DNA of 64,000 bases from Neoceratodus forsteri (lineage: Eukaryota > Chordata > Ceratodontiformes > Ceratodontidae): positions 1,804,446,967 through 1,804,510,966 of the forward strand of contig CM057450.1 in the NCBI GenBank assembly GCA_016271365.2. Direction: 5' to 3'. Below are positions 20,850 through 32,689 of the stretch, in pieces (positions within the stretch are counted from its first letter, which is position 1; every line of letters begins with the position of its first letter). The notes beneath the pieces were generated by a model that ran no database searches, was not told the DNA's origin, and worked only from the letters and a program-made list of their open reading frames with translations. Both the position numbers and the translations under genes were made by a program.

Positions 20850-21840
20850 CATGGGCTATGGAAAAAGACTGGATGTCATTGGAGCAGATGGAGTAGGAAG
20901 GGGGAGGAGGAAGGAGAGGTAGCAGGGGAGTGAGCCAAACCAGAACTTGGCAATGAGGGAAGTACAGTGAGAGAAGGAGTGACTTTCAAGGAAGGGGAAG
21001 GAAAGGGAGGTGTACAAGGAGCAGTGATGAGTTTGGGGTGAGCATTCTAGAGCAAAACAACAGAAAGAGTGGAGTTGGTGGTCTACCCTAGGCAGGGTGG
21101 ATGTGGAGGTGGCACTGTAAACCACATCACCAAAATCAAAGACGGAGGATCATTTTGGAGACTATCTCCCATTTGGTGGGGGATACAGGCTTTATTCCTT
21201 TAGAGTTCCCCGACTTAGGAAGAAGCTTGGAGTGGATTGTATCAATGTTGGTTGTGAAATCTAGGTCTGGAGCTGGACAGACAACTCTGGGGCTGAGGGG
21301 GTTAGAGGCAAATAGAACTGTATCAGCGTACAGTTGAATGTTTGATTATTTACACACCTTGGGTAGGTCATCCAGAAATATTGAGAAAAGGAACGCGCCA
21401 AGGACAGAGCCCTGTGATACTCCAGACTCGATGGGAAGGGGAGGGAATAGGAGACCACTGACAGACAGACTGTGACCTCCCAACTAGGTAATAACACAAT
21501 AAGTTGACTGCTGGGACAGAGGCGAGCTTTGACAGCGGAATAGGGTGGGAGACACTATTGAATGCCTTTGCCAGGTCACTCAAAATTGTGTCAGTGATAT
21601 GACCTTGGTACATCTCTTTAATGTGGTGGTGGAGAGGGATGTGAAAAACCAGACTGGTAAGGGCTAAGGAATGCAGGGGAGTCAAGGAAAGGAGAGAGCT
21701 AGAAAGAACAAGACGTTCTTGAAGCTTTGCAAGGGAAGGGAGGAGGGAGATAGAGCAGTAGTTCTCTGTGAGGGATATAACTCGCAATAATCAACATTGT
21801 TTCCTGGTTTTTTCATCACCAAAATAGTGGCATATGGCTG
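20850..21840 (-). mobile_element. L2-type LINE fragment (RT to thumb)
   Basis: On the minus strand, from 21,787 down: RT with DLAKAFNSVSHPIPLSKL and the G-S-V-L-G-P equivalent (now ITGLCPWRVPFLNISG), then a decayed middle. The C-terminal part reads FDFGDVVYSATSTSTLPRVDHQLHSF (about 21,140-21,055) and ends at about 20,850 with PCYLSFLLPL. The FDFGDVVY block is typical of the L2/Rex end of the CR1 superfamily. Multiple frameshifts. Truncated at both ends. Confidence 0.75.
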
Positions 21841-22117
21841 AGTATCTGGCATTGTGCCCTGTGTCGGTACATAACTAAAAGTTCAATGCAATTTGGGAAG
21901 TATAAGTGGTCTTGAGACTTTAAAGCAGTTCGGGAAAAGCTTTCATATCGTTTCTTAAAAGTGTATTTCTGACATTAGATTAATTTTTAGTGTACTTTTA
22001 AATTGCTCTTGGATATTTTTAAAACAGGTTCTATAACTGATTTTATAATTAATGACTTAAGTCATTAAAGTTGGCTGCCATTTGCAGTTTTTAAAAATCT
22101 ATTCAATAAAGGCTACC

Positions 22118-22482
22118 TTTTTTTTTTTTTTTTTTTTATGTAGATTTGTATGCTCTGATTTTTCCCTGTTTTCACCCCCCCATGCCTCGGTTGTGCCGCG
22201 TGCGTGTGGAGCTGCCTTGTGCGTCTCAGGCGCCCTCCTGCTACTTGCCACCCGCCTGTCTCGCTGCCCATCAGCCTCCACCCAACGGCAGCGAATCTAC
22301 AGGGGTGAGGCAACAGAGATCCTCCCTTGGAGAGAAGAGCAGCCATTACGGCTGCTCAATTCTGCTCTCTCCCCACCCAACCGGATCCCTGACAACCCTG
22401 GCTCATTTCTGAACCTGGGTTGCCGGCACAGAGTGAGGTAAGTCGTCCAGCACCTCAGCCTTCTTCACCACCGGGCCAGCAT
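22118..22482 (-). mobile_element. SINE, tRNA-like head family, copy A
   Basis: The copy lies on the minus strand. The head at 22,482-22,400 reads GCTGGCCCGGTGGTG...GGTTCAGAAATGAGCC, and the (A) tail is the T-run at 22,119-22,138. The flanks repeat: AATAAAGGCTACC just left and CATAAAGGGTACC just right (one inner mismatch), a target duplication. The head is shared with copies at 23,253, 33,453, 35,520 and 56,043. Confidence 0.75.
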
Positions 22483-22539
22483 AAAGGGTACCTTTTGAAT
22501 GTACATATTAGATTCATACTTGGAATGTATTAAGATGGT

Positions 22540-23095
22540 GCTACCACCCTCTTTGCTCACCAAGCCATCCCTCTCGGCCTTCTGTAGAATCCCCCCAAGT
22601 GCCGTGCCTCGGCTGCCCGACATATCCCTTCGTTAGGGGGACTCCCCTCCCGGGTCCCATGGGAAGGGGATATTTTGAGAGGCCGCTACACCGAGCACAC
22701 TGCAGGGGATGGGCGTTAGAAGCGCTCGCCCAGGCTGTGTGGCACGAGAGGACCCGGCGACCATCATTCAGTCGGCCGAGTGGGTGATTTTCCATTTTTT
22801 TCACTCCACCTACTCACCTCCCATATTGCGGTCACATGCAGGAAGCAGCCTGGGGAGACGCACTTGCGGCACGTCACCCATGCTGCAAAATGCTCTGCCA
22901 CTACAGGCCACCAGGAGCCGCTTGTAAAGCAGTGCAGGCTCACTCCCACCCCCCAAGGAGAAGAGCATCTGATGGACACTCCTAACCCTCCCTGACGGTC
23001 TCTGCTCCTGTTGTCCCAGGTGCGGGTATGAACCTGGATCGCTAGCATGCCAAGCTATTCCCTATCGCTCAGCGACATGGAGCTGGCCTGTACCA
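22540..23095 (-). mobile_element. Second tRNA-headed SINE-like repeat
   Basis: The minus strand at 23,090-23,022 reads TGTCGCTGAGCGATAGGG and then AGGTTCATACCCGCACC. These resemble the A and B boxes of a polymerase III promoter at tRNA-like spacing. A GC-rich body follows down to about 22,540. The sequence differs from the copy A family. The end is not clear and no target duplication was found. Confidence 0.5.
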
Positions 23096-23252
23096 CATGT
23101 TTCTGATGGTATCCATCATAGCACCACAACAAAAAGAATTCATTTTTTCTTGGTGAGCATGGCGTGGAAGTGGGGATGTTTTTTAAATCTTCAAAATCCT
23201 GTATCCAAGTCTAGAAATGAAATAAAATGAAAAGAAAAATGAGAATATTGGC

Positions 23253-23715
23253 AGCCGGCCTGGTGGTGCTGAGGGTTGTGGTGCTGGATGCCACACCTCG
23301 TGCCATGCAGACGATCTGGTTTGGGAACAAGTCTTGGTCATCAGGGTTCAGTCTGCAGGAGGATTGAGCGTCTTAACGGATGTGCTTCTCCTTCTCCTCC
23401 TCCGGGGGGGGGGGAACACTCCGGGCAGCGATAGCATTTGTAGCGCTACTGGCAGTGGAAGCACGGGTGGTAGGGTGCATGGCTTTCATGAGTCGGGGAG
23501 GGCATCAGCATGTTGTCAGTCTGGATGCAAGTCCTTCATGCCAGTGCCCTCGAGAGTAGGGACCACACAAGAAAAAGGGAGAAATCCAGAAAAACTCCCA
23601 GGCATCGAGCACTGTAACGCCGGGATCCCTGTCCACTGCGACCCAGCTGAAAGAAGCGGGGGAGGTAAGTGGTATCCCTGGTGGCCGAAGCATAGGACAA
23701 GTTAAAAAAAAATAA
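23253..23715 (+). mobile_element. SINE, tRNA-like head family, copy E
   Basis: The plus-strand head reads CAGCCGGCCTGGTGGTGCTG, AGGGTTGTGGTGCTGGATGC and CACACCTCGTGCC, then a B-box-like TCTGGTTTGGGAACAAG. It aligns with 56,043 onward. The body differs from the other copies and has a (G)10 run at 23,404. The end is an A-rich tail at 23,703-23,715. Internal 123-codon frames are not meaningful. Confidence 0.65.
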
Positions 23716-24329
23716 ATTTGAATAGTGATGTTTTTGCTAGAAATACAGTATATTATTGCTGAAAAAAAATTTATTAGTGAACACTGCTGCTTAAACAGAT
23801 TCTGAGGTGAATCTATCCGGACCAGAACTCTTTATTGCTTTTCAGACAAGACAGTACCCTAGACATTTTGTCCCCAACAACTGATGCCATAACTGCTTGT
23901 GACTTATTTTACCTACAGTATCTAAGGCCCATCAGAGTGTGTTTAAACAGCAGCAGGTGCTGCTGGAAGTGCAACCAACATCCATAAACAAAATGTAAAC
24001 AAACTGAGGTAGCAAAAGGCCCTCTAACCCTACAAGTACTACAGGGAGAGGGACTGGAGATTCTATAGCACCAAGACTGTGAAAATCCACCACTCCTGAT
24101 CTCAGGTTATGCACCAAGTATTCATGCAAACTCGACTTAGCCGGCAGTGCGGCTCTGACTTGCTGTGTGTTACTGTGTAGTGATTCTCTGCCCTGCTTCC
24201 TCCCTTCACTGATGCACTTGCGTTGACTCGATGTGCTACCTGCCTAACCTGTGGAGATGGGGCCAACACTGAATGGTCCTCTGACGTCGGGCTGTTTCAC
24301 TTTACTACAGGAGGTGCTGGTGTAATTTT
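23716..24329. other. Unassigned interval
   Basis: No recognisable domain, tandem repeat or inverted repeat. Frames are short. Confidence 0.4.
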
Positions 24330-24910
24330 TAAAAATGTTTTCTTTTGGTGACTTTGGTATTTTGACTTTTCTCTAAAAAATGAACCCATGTTGATGGTGC
24401 TTGTACTTCTGATTTACTGGACTCTGAGTCGGTGATCTCTCTAGCTGGTCTCCCTCTAACACCTATGTGATTGGGATCTCCCCCAACTCTTCGAGCAGCT
24501 CCCTTTACTTTTCTGCCAGCTGGAAAAATTCCCCCTTCTGGTAATCTGTCTTGTCTCATGTTATCTTTGATTGTTTTCTTGCTGTGAGATTTTGTTTTTT
24601 TTTTTGTTGTTTTGTTTTTTCAGTTGTAATGCCTTGCCAATTAGGTAAAAGCTCTGTCCCCTTTAAAAGCCTGTAATAATTATTTTAGACCTTTAAATTC
24701 TTTTTGCAACTTGTTGTACTTGGGAGTATCTTCTGTAATTACTAATTTCACAAACTTAACTGGGCAGTTTTTAGCTACTTCCTCCCATTCCGTACTAAAC
24801 TGAAATTCTTCTAACCCTCTTGACGGGATCTTTACTTGTAGACTCTTAGTTACGTGATCTTTTTTTATATATTTCTCAAGGGTTATAATTTGTGAGGTTG
24901 AGTTCAATTC
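24330..24910 (-). pseudogene. Unidentified short coding relic (possible element ORF)
   Basis: The minus-strand frame at 24,907-24,680 is 75 codons: ITLEKYIKKDHVTKSLQVKI, then EEVAKNCPVKFVKLVI and a charged end (YNKLQKEFKGLK). It looks like a helical, lysine-rich N-terminal segment. A second frame (24,559-24,329) follows, with a T-rich break between. The alternation of charged helices is what I would expect from an element-encoded nucleic-acid-binding protein, but I cannot name the family. Confidence 0.35.
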
Positions 24911-25950
24911 TTAGAAATCTAACTGTACGAATAGGTATTTCAAACTTTTACCATATTTAAGAGCTGATTGCAGGAGCACCAGATGGCTTATACAACCAAC
25001 ATAGTGATGCAGGAGATGAATTGTCTGAGCATTACCTTTTTGTCACGATTTTCTTTTTTCAACAGGAGACCCAGTGAGCGCAGATTTAAGCCTGTATGAA
25101 TTTAATTGTAGTAGCTCCTGATTCTGTTCTAGTATATCCTTAATTATAACATGGCAAAAATAGTAGTAGTGGAATCCAGAAAGCGGATAGAACTAACGTC
25201 AGGTGGTGCAGGAGCAACACGGCATTATGGCACGATAATGCCATGTTGTTATTGAAGTACCTGCTACAACCACGGAGGAGACAGCAGCAGTGTGCAAAAA
25301 TACAGAGCGTCCAGAAGAGGGAGTCACAGTATGTGGGAAGGTAGAGCGGGAGGCAGCACTGACGGGAACGAGGAGAGTGGAACAACGGGGAGGAATATCC
25401 GGAGCGCAATGCACCGTGAGAGGCACCAGAAGGGAAAGACAGAGAACTGTAGATGTTCTGTTGTGGATAGTGCAGGCGAGACGGAACTGAAATGGATGGT
25501 GTGGGAAACGCATGTAGGGCAGTGTAAAGATGTGCAAGGCAGTGAGGAAAGCGGCGAAAAAGGCAGAAAGCGGCAGACAGAAAAGCATGAATGTTGTGAG
25601 ATCGGAGCCACAGGGAGAGACACACACAGCAGGTTAGATGGTATGCTAAGCAGACTGACGGGGACATAGCGAGATGGAGAAATCAATGTATAATAGACCT
25701 CCTAGCGTTGCAATGAAAATCAAAGCTGCTCAGATGTGAGAAATATGGTGAAAGATATGTTGACAGATAGTTTCCTGATACTTACGTTTGCTGAAGTTTT
25801 CACAACATCAGTACAGAAATACGTGTGTCTTCAGTGTTCACAAAGTGCAGCGTAGAAAAGTTAACGGTGCAAAATGTGTCTGTGTTCTCGTATTGACAGT
25901 ATCAAAATAAGAAACACTACACACATTGTGGTAGAAGCCATGTTACAAGC
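24911..25950. other. Unassigned interval, purine-rich on the plus strand
   Basis: From 25,140 to 25,690 the plus strand is very rich in AG. This leaves long overlapping open frames on several strands (175 codons at 25,667-25,140 minus, 125 codons at 25,292 plus) with low-complexity composition. None has a recognisable domain. A short hairpin (GCATTATGGCACGATAATGC) lies at 25,223-25,242. Confidence 0.4.
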
Positions 25951-26096
25951 GCATTAATCCACTCCGAAGGTGGCATCTAATGGGGAGTTAATGCATGGTT
26001 GGTCATTGTAGGCACTCGGCTTGTGGCCTCCTGCCACAACGGCCCCAACCATGCATTAATTCCCCATAAGATGCCAACTTAGTCGTGGATTAATGC
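25951..26096. mobile_element. Hairpin MITE, 146 bp
   Basis: The left arm 25,951-26,002 and right arm 26,045-26,096 pair over about 52 bp with few mismatches. The tips are GCATTAATCCAC and GTGGATTAATGC, and ATGCATGGTTGG near the loop is mirrored by CCAACCATGCAT. The loop is 42 bp. Non-coding miniature inverted-repeat element; family unknown. Confidence 0.72.
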
Positions 26097-26360
26097 TTAC
26101 ATGTCAGCCATGATTATTCAAATGATCATTTTACTTTTTATTTCTGTGTTTTTTCCATTTGATGGGACAGTTTTCAAATTTGTTCTTCATATACATTAAT
26201 TCATAATTCTTAATTTTTCATTTTGCTTATTTTGCACCTCTTAATATGGAAGAACACTAATGGAAGTTTGTGTTTTGAATTTAGTTATTACTAAGGTTAA
26301 TATCTGAAAAATCTAAGAAAGTGATAAAACCCTTAAATACAATAGATGTTTTATTTTATG

Positions 26361-26677
26361 TGTAACCCCTAGGTGACACTATCCCTAGTGTTACACCCCT
26401 GCCTACTACCCTGGACAACAGGTTAAGGGGTTTGGGTTCGTTTAACTTATAACAGTTCTAAACATTTCCGCAGTGCCTCCACTCAGAGTGTGCTTTAACC
26501 TGGGCTAGCTGTTACCAGGTGTAACCCCTGGGCAGCACTATCCTCAGTGTTACACCCCTGCCTACTACCCTGGACATAGGCTAAGGGGTTTGGGTTCGCT
26601 ATCTGATAACCATTTTTGAATACTTTTGCGCAGTGCCTCCACTCAGGGTGCTTTACGTGGGTGAGATGGTGCTGGGT
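26361..26677. repeat. Two tandem units of about 158 bp, LTR-like start
   Basis: Unit 1 (26,361-26,517) and unit 2 (26,518-26,677) align throughout: TGTAACCCCT, ACACTATCC/GCACTATCC, GTGTTACACCCCTGCCTACT, ACCCTGGACA, AAGGGGTTTGGGTTCG and CAGTGCCTCCACTCAG. The TGTAACCCC start recurs at the 2.8-kb repeats that follow directly (26,678 and 29,541). The units may be partial or tandem LTR relics of a related family. Confidence 0.7.
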
Positions 26678-27014
26678 GTAGCCCCCTGAGCTGCTGCACC
26701 ACCCACGATGACCATTTACTTTCCCCAGACATGCCCCAATACACAGTTCCCCACATTTTCACATTTTGAATTAAAGACTCTCTCCAATAATATGCTCACA
26801 TCAGACTTTTAAACAACAAATAACAAGATATTTATTTCGGGGGTAGAATAGGAGCTAGGAAAGGGGAAACAGGAGGAGAAGAGGTTATCTTATCGAATCT
26901 ACAAAATATACAGAGATTTTTTGGATTTTGCTGGTGAACCCTCCAGCTGGGTGGCTACATATTAAAAGGCAGACGTAAATTACATTTTACCATTCGACTT
27001 AAGACAAGGGAATT

Positions 27015-27113
27015 TATATGTTGTCTATAATAATTTATTTTATTATGTATTTTATTGTACAGGCGCCTTGGTTTTAGAAAGGCGCCTTTTTATAAATAAA
27101 ATTGATTGATTGA
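27015..27113 (+). repeat. LINE 3' tail with GGCGCC stem-loop, inside copy 1
   Basis: AGGCGCCTT, an 8-base loop, AAAGGCGCCT, then TTTATAAATAAA and a (TTGA)n-type tail. The same stem-loop in the opposite orientation ends the L2 fragment at 46,563. Copy 2 of the 2.8-kb repeat lacks this insert, so it is a roughly 100-bp, extremely 5'-truncated LINE insertion. Confidence 0.7.
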
Positions 27114-27364
27114 TCCAGCTCCCTGACTATCCAGCTGCTGAAAAATCAGATGTTAAACGTAATTATTAATACCCACACTGGTACCAGTCCCAGATACAGC
27201 AGAAACCCCGCAATCTCATACCATACTGGTTAAACAGATACCACAGTCCAAGATGTTGCAGGCCTGATGGAATTGCAGCTGGTCAAGGTGGCCTGCTATT
27301 AATTTGAGGGTGGGGGCAACTTGGAGACGGATCCTTACCGAGTTACAGACTACTATTTACAACC

Positions 27365-27455
27365 ACAGCAGGGATTGCCCTGCACTGTAGCAGAAATGGC
27401 AGGGATTGCCCTGCACTTGCAGACAAATCAGGGATTGCCCTGCACTTACAGACTT
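27365..27455. repeat. Short hairpin repeats GCAGGGATTGCCCTGC
   Basis: CAGGGATTGCCCTGCA occurs three times, at about 27,368, 27,401 and 27,429. Each is self-complementary (GCAGG/CCTGC). Copy 2 of the 2.8-kb repeat has the same cluster at about 30,127-30,210. The spacing of roughly 30 bp suggests a small structured or protein-binding array within the element. Confidence 0.65.
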
Positions 27456-29540
27456 CCGAACATTCCAGGACAAGCATCCTATATGCAATTCAAATACGGT
27501 CACATCCAGTACTTTATATACCAGAAAGCATCCATCCAGAGTAAGTTGGCAATGACACTTTCATCAAGCATCCCATACTTCAGTCACAGGCAGTCACATC
27601 CAGTACATTCTGTATACCAAGAACATTATTCAGAGTCTTATCCAGCACATCTAGACATTGTATGCTCTAGGGCCTCCTGTCCCATGAAGTGGCAAACGCG
27701 TCTTTGCAGTCGACTTCACGATGGCAGAACTCTTACCCACAGCTACACAACTTGCAACACATTTACGTGATTCACTATGCCAAGCATCTTGCTGTACCTG
27801 CAACTTAGCCATTTGGGCCACAGACAAAATGCATCCATTAGTTGAACTAGGCAGTCTCTTATGGTTTTAGCAGCCCAGACTGATAACTTCAATACTTCAC
27901 ACTTAACAGCACACATTTCTCAATGGGGCTTGGGGCCCCCAAGATTACTTGCTTAGCTTCTTCCTCGCACCGGGGGGTACAGGGGTACTCACTCAGGTCC
28001 TCCACGGGTCTCATCCACAATCAAAGGCATCCTGAAGACTTCTTCAGCTGTCTCATCGCTGAGGTACTCGGTCAACGCTCTCACTGCTGCATGATGTCAT
28101 CTGGTCTGGTCAGCGCTCTCACCGTTGCTGGACATCTGATCTTCGGTCCACATCTTTCCATGACGTGGGAGGGAAGGCTAGCCTTTAGAGGACAATACTG
28201 GCAACCTCCAGACTAGCTGTTGCAGAAAGCACAGTTACTGTAACTGGTAAACTTTTACTTAAGAAAATAATAAATGCCCCCTGAAGACTGAAGGGGCTTG
28301 AATCAAGTGGCTCAGACCTGGTGGCATGGCTGGAGCCTGAGCCCCTCTCCCATGGGGGCTTCCAGCAGGCTGGAGCCTGATCTGCAGCTCTCTCTCCAAA
28401 TCTCTCTCTGAATCTCTCGATCTCCAGACAAACTGACAACATTGTCTCTTTGTAGAGCTCCTAGCTCGACTCCTGATTGGTAGCAGGGATGGGGTGACAT
28501 GTCTCCAAGTTGCTGAGAGATGTGTCATTCAGAACACTCTAGGCACAATTGGATTGTGGAATTTGCGGCTAAAATAATGTCCCTGTAAGCTCCCATGAGC
28601 ACTTGGGTGCTTACCCATAGGATGCAGTGAATGTCCCACAAGTCCTGGCTTTCTGTTGCTGCAATTCCAATTGGCTGTACTGCTGGCAATGGCTGCTTAA
28701 CCCACTGTCCCTTACAGCAGATTAGATACAGTCCTGAACAATGTCCTGGTGCAGCCAGAAAGAAGTAATTATTTGCCCCACATGCCCCTCAGTTCTGTAG
28801 CTTAAAGGCTGCACTTGCAGTCGCTGCACAGATAAAGAATGTGGCTCCTTTATTTTTTCTGTCGCTGCTGCACTTATGCAAGCTCTCCTTGCAGCAGCTG
28901 ACAGGCTGACACATAGAGTCCCATAATACTGGAATTGCCAGGGAAACAGTATTAATTTCCACCTTAAACACTTTTCCCCACATGCACAGTATATTCCCAA
29001 CAAGCAGCAACTGTTCCATTATGTAAAACATTTCAATGCTTTACTTTTTGGCTGGAGCTGAACATAGCTACCCTGGAGGCAGCCAGACACACTGTTATGC
29101 ATTATTCAGATGACTGGGGCCCTGCACAGGCATACTCAAATGAGCCCTGGTCAGAACTCCTTTAATTTTCATCTGAGCGGTCCCCCAGCTGGCTGTACAT
29201 GGTCACTGGGTCGCAAATAGGTGGAAGGGATCCCGGGACCCACGGCACAGTCCCTGAGGCAACCGCAAAACAAGTTGCTCCACATCAAAGGCGCTTTACG
29301 CGCCAACGCGACTCCCGCTGCTCTGGAGGCAGCACTTTTGCAGTGGGAGATCATGGTTAGCATTTTAAGCCTCAAGGAGCTGGATTTCAATCGGGCTGGA
29401 GGCTAGGGCACTCAGAAGGGAAAACAGGACCTGGGAAGCCAGAAAAAGTAGGGGCCAAGTCAGGAGAAGGACAGAACAAAATGGGCTAAGGTAAGCCCAA
29501 GCAGGCATTTCTTGGAACCCCTATCTGCAAGGGGGTTACA

Positions 29541-32296
29541 CAGGTATAACCCTCTGAGATGTTATACCACCCACAAATACCAGTTACCTTCCCCAGACAT
29601 GACCCAATGGATATTTCCCCACATTTCAACATTTCACATTTAAAGACTCTCTCTAATAATATGTTCACACACAAGATGATTTTCAAAACCGTAACAACAG
29701 ATTTATTTAGGGGACATAGGAATTAGGAATGGGGGAAATGGAATAGAGGTTATTCCGACTGCTATTTACATATATACAAGGGTCTGATTTGTTTTTGCTG
29801 GTGTACCCTCCAGCTGGGTGGCTACTATACAAATAGAAAAGGCAATCACATTCTCAAATCGACATTGATACTGAGCCCTGGCTATCTAAGCTGCTGGTCG
29901 AAATCAGATGCTACATGACAGTTATTTTTCCCTACATTGGTACCAGTCCCAGAACAGTACGAAACCCTGCAATCTCACACTACACACTGGGTACCCAGAT
30001 TTCTAAAGACCTGGATGTTGCAGGCCTGGTGGAAGTTGCAGTCGGTCGGGTTAGCCGGCTTTGATTTGAAGGGAGGGGGCAAACTTGGAGACTATATTTC
30101 TACAATGGCTGTAGACCCTAATGAAGTAGGCAGGGATTGCCCTGCATTTGGCAGAAGTAGCAGGATTGGCCCTGCTGGTCACAGAAAGACAGGGATTGCC
30201 CTGCATATCACAGAAACCAAATTTTCCAGGACAAACAACTTGGCTAGATCTTGGATTTAACATCCTGAACATTTAGCACAATACAACTCGATGTTCACAT
30301 CTTGTCTAGTTAGATATCAATACTTTTATCAAGCATTCTTGTTCATTAGAATGAAGTCACATCCAGTACATTTAAATACCAATAAGGCATCCTTACAACA
30401 GGTGAAGTCTCATCCAGTACATTCAGATATTAAACACTTTTATCAAGCATTTCTCATTCTCAGACGAAATCCGGCAAAGTCAGAAACAGGTTATTTCCAG
30501 GCATAATCTCAGACAAAATAAGGTCTAGGGCCTCCTGTCCCATGAAGTGACAATGCAGCTTTGGCTGGGAACTCTTAATAGGGCAGAAACTAACCCGTAG
30601 GGCGCAGATGAATATCAGCACATTCATATGATTAACTACCAAACAGCTTAATGCACCTGCACTGGGCCATTTGGGCAGCAGGTAACATGCATCCGAACAA
30701 TCTCCAAACATCGCAGTCTTTTTGAGGCTAAGTGGCCCAGACTGATAGCTCTTAAGGTCTCTTCACAATTCAGCAGATAAATATCTAGTAAGATGGGCTT
30801 GAGGCCCCAAGATTACTCATAGAACATCTCCCTTGCACCAGGGGGTACAAAGGTACTCACGCAGGTTCTCCACGGGTGGTATCCGCAATAGAAGGCATCC
30901 TGGTGTGTTCAGACATCTGGCATAACTGAGGATTGATGACATCTGGTCGTCGGTCCACATCTTTCCCCGACGTGGGAGGGAGGGCTAGCACCTGGAGGAC
31001 AATTCTGGCAACCTCCAGACTAGCAGTCGAACAAACTAAATTACTTCACTTTAAACTTTAAATAAAATAACAAATACCCCCTCCAGGCTGGAAGGGCTTA
31101 ACTAGGATGCCCAGGCCCGGAAGCATGGCAGGGCCTGAACCCCCACCCCTGTGGGGGGCTCCCAGCAGACTGGAATCTGCTCTCTCTCTCCTTTGATATG
31201 GCAAAATGCTGGCTTACCCTGTGTCTTATAGGGCTTTCTGTCAATCACTTAACTCGAGGCATAGTTGGTCTGGTGAATTGGTGCCTAAAATGATGTCCCT
31301 CTAAGTCCCCATGAGCACTTGGCATTTTCCCATGAGGTGTTGAGAATGTCCCACAAGTCCTGGCTTTGTTTTCCTGGCTTTCCAGTTGGCTGTAACTGCT
31401 TGCAATGGCTGCTTAACCCACTGTGCCTTTAGCAGATCAGTTACAGTCCTGAAATAAAGTTCTGGTGCAGCCAGGAAGAAATAAATATTTGCCCCAATGC
31501 CCCACTGCTCTGAAGCCCAGATGGTATTCTTGCTGTTGCTGCACAGATGAAGGGTGTGGCTCTGCTGGTTTCCCTGTCACTACTGCAAATAGTTAAGCTC
31601 CACTGCAGCAGCAGACAGGCTGGTACATTGAGTCCCAAAAATAGTTCTGGTTCATCCAGGAAGAAGCATTTATCTTAAAAAAAAAAAAAAAAAAAATACT
31701 CTTCCCCCCCCCTTTTAAACACACTTTCCCCACATACAGCAACAAGTATAATTAAAATATTTTTTTTCATTTTCTTAGCTGCAGCTGAAAACAGCTGCCC
31801 TGGGGGCAGCCAGACACATTTATGAATTACTCGGAGGACTGGGGCTCGGCTTATGAATATTTAAATGAGCCCCGGTCCAGTACTGCGCAAAACTCCTTTA
31901 ATTTTTATGCTAGCGGTCCCTCAGCATGCTGCCCGTGGTCACCGGGTCCCAATTAGGTGGAAGGGATCCTGAGACTGACGGCACAGTCCCTGAAGTGACC
32001 GCAAAACAGGTTGGTTGCAGATCAAAGGCACTTTTTGCGCCAGTGCGATTCCTGCTGCCCTGCAGGCAGCACTAATGCAGCGGGAGATTGCGGTGGCGTT
32101 TTTAAGCCCCGATGGGGCTGGATTTTACTTCGGGCTAAAGGCTGGGGCACCAGAGACAGAAACAAGACCTGGGGGCACAGAAAAAATTGGTAGGGAGATC
32201 GGGAGAAGCCCGGGAGAAACAGCAGGAGGACAGAGGAGCAGATGACATGTAAGCCCAAGCAGGCTTTTCTGGAACCCCCATTTGCAGGGGGAGTTA
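29541..32296. mobile_element. 2.8-kb LTR-like repeat, copy 2
   Basis: It begins near TATAACCCTCTGAGATG and ends GGGGGAGTTACA. It is in direct orientation two bases after copy 1 ends, with landmarks in the same order as in copy 1. It contains its own hairpin cluster (30,127-30,210), an (A)n run at 31,677-31,696 and GGGCCTCCTGTCCCATGAAG at 30,526. Divergence between the copies is clearly large, so the tandem arrangement is old or was made from already different copies. No ORF of interest. Confidence 0.65.
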
Positions 32297-32689
32297 CATA
32301 TGTGTCACGTAACTTATGATATAATAAATATACTAGTATTTAAGGGTGCTTCCCATCCCAGAACAGCGCCCCCTGAGAAAGTTCTACTGAGCGAAGCGCC
32401 GCGGTTTCTGGGACAGCGATTATCAGGTCTCTAAACTGTTGCTGAGTGCTCTGCGAATTTTGTCATTTACTTTAAATGAATCGACTTTGGAACTGCATCC
32501 AAACTTTCTTGGAGTTTTTTATTGTAAGAGCACTCACCACTGCCCCAGGAGTATATTTGGTAATTTGGTTTGTTGGTTTGAGATTGGGACTCAGCACAGC
32601 CCTCCATCTGCGCCTAGCCCTGCACTGGAAAGTGCTGTGAACACTTCAGTTTCTCTCATACTTGTTCATATGCCCTGTGCAGTGAATTG
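32297..32689. other. Unassigned interval
   Basis: Contains a short imperfect inverted repeat, CCCAGAACAGCGCC and GCGCCGCGGTTTCTGGG (32,355-32,415). No recognisable coding sequence. Confidence 0.4.

Larger units (their letters stand above)
26678..29538. mobile_element. 2.8-kb LTR-like repeat, copy 1
   Basis: It begins TGTAGCCCCCTGAG and ends AAGGGGGTTACA, giving TG...CA ends and a short terminal inversion. It aligns along its length with 29,541-32,296. Common landmarks are TTCCCCAGACATG, CCTCCAGCTGGGTGGCTAC, GGGCCTCCTGTCCCATGAAG, CACAAGTCCTGGCTTT and AAGCCCAAGCAGGC. No coding domain is found; the 149-codon frame at 27,321-27,770 merely covers short internal repeats. Most likely a long LTR or a non-autonomous element. 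Orientation unknown. Confidence 0.65.

Noticed and set aside
20470..20922. 150-codon frame beginning after a hairpin
   Set aside because: It spans a tandem duplication and an antisense LINE; no recognisable domain.
25140..25690. Long overlapping frames on both strands (up to 175 codons)
   Set aside because: The interval is strongly purine-rich on one strand, which removes stops. The frames overlap one another and contain no domain or sensible composition.
27321..27770. 149-codon frame inside the first 2.8-kb repeat
   Set aside because: It covers short hairpin repeats and is not kept in the second copy, so it is not a protein gene.
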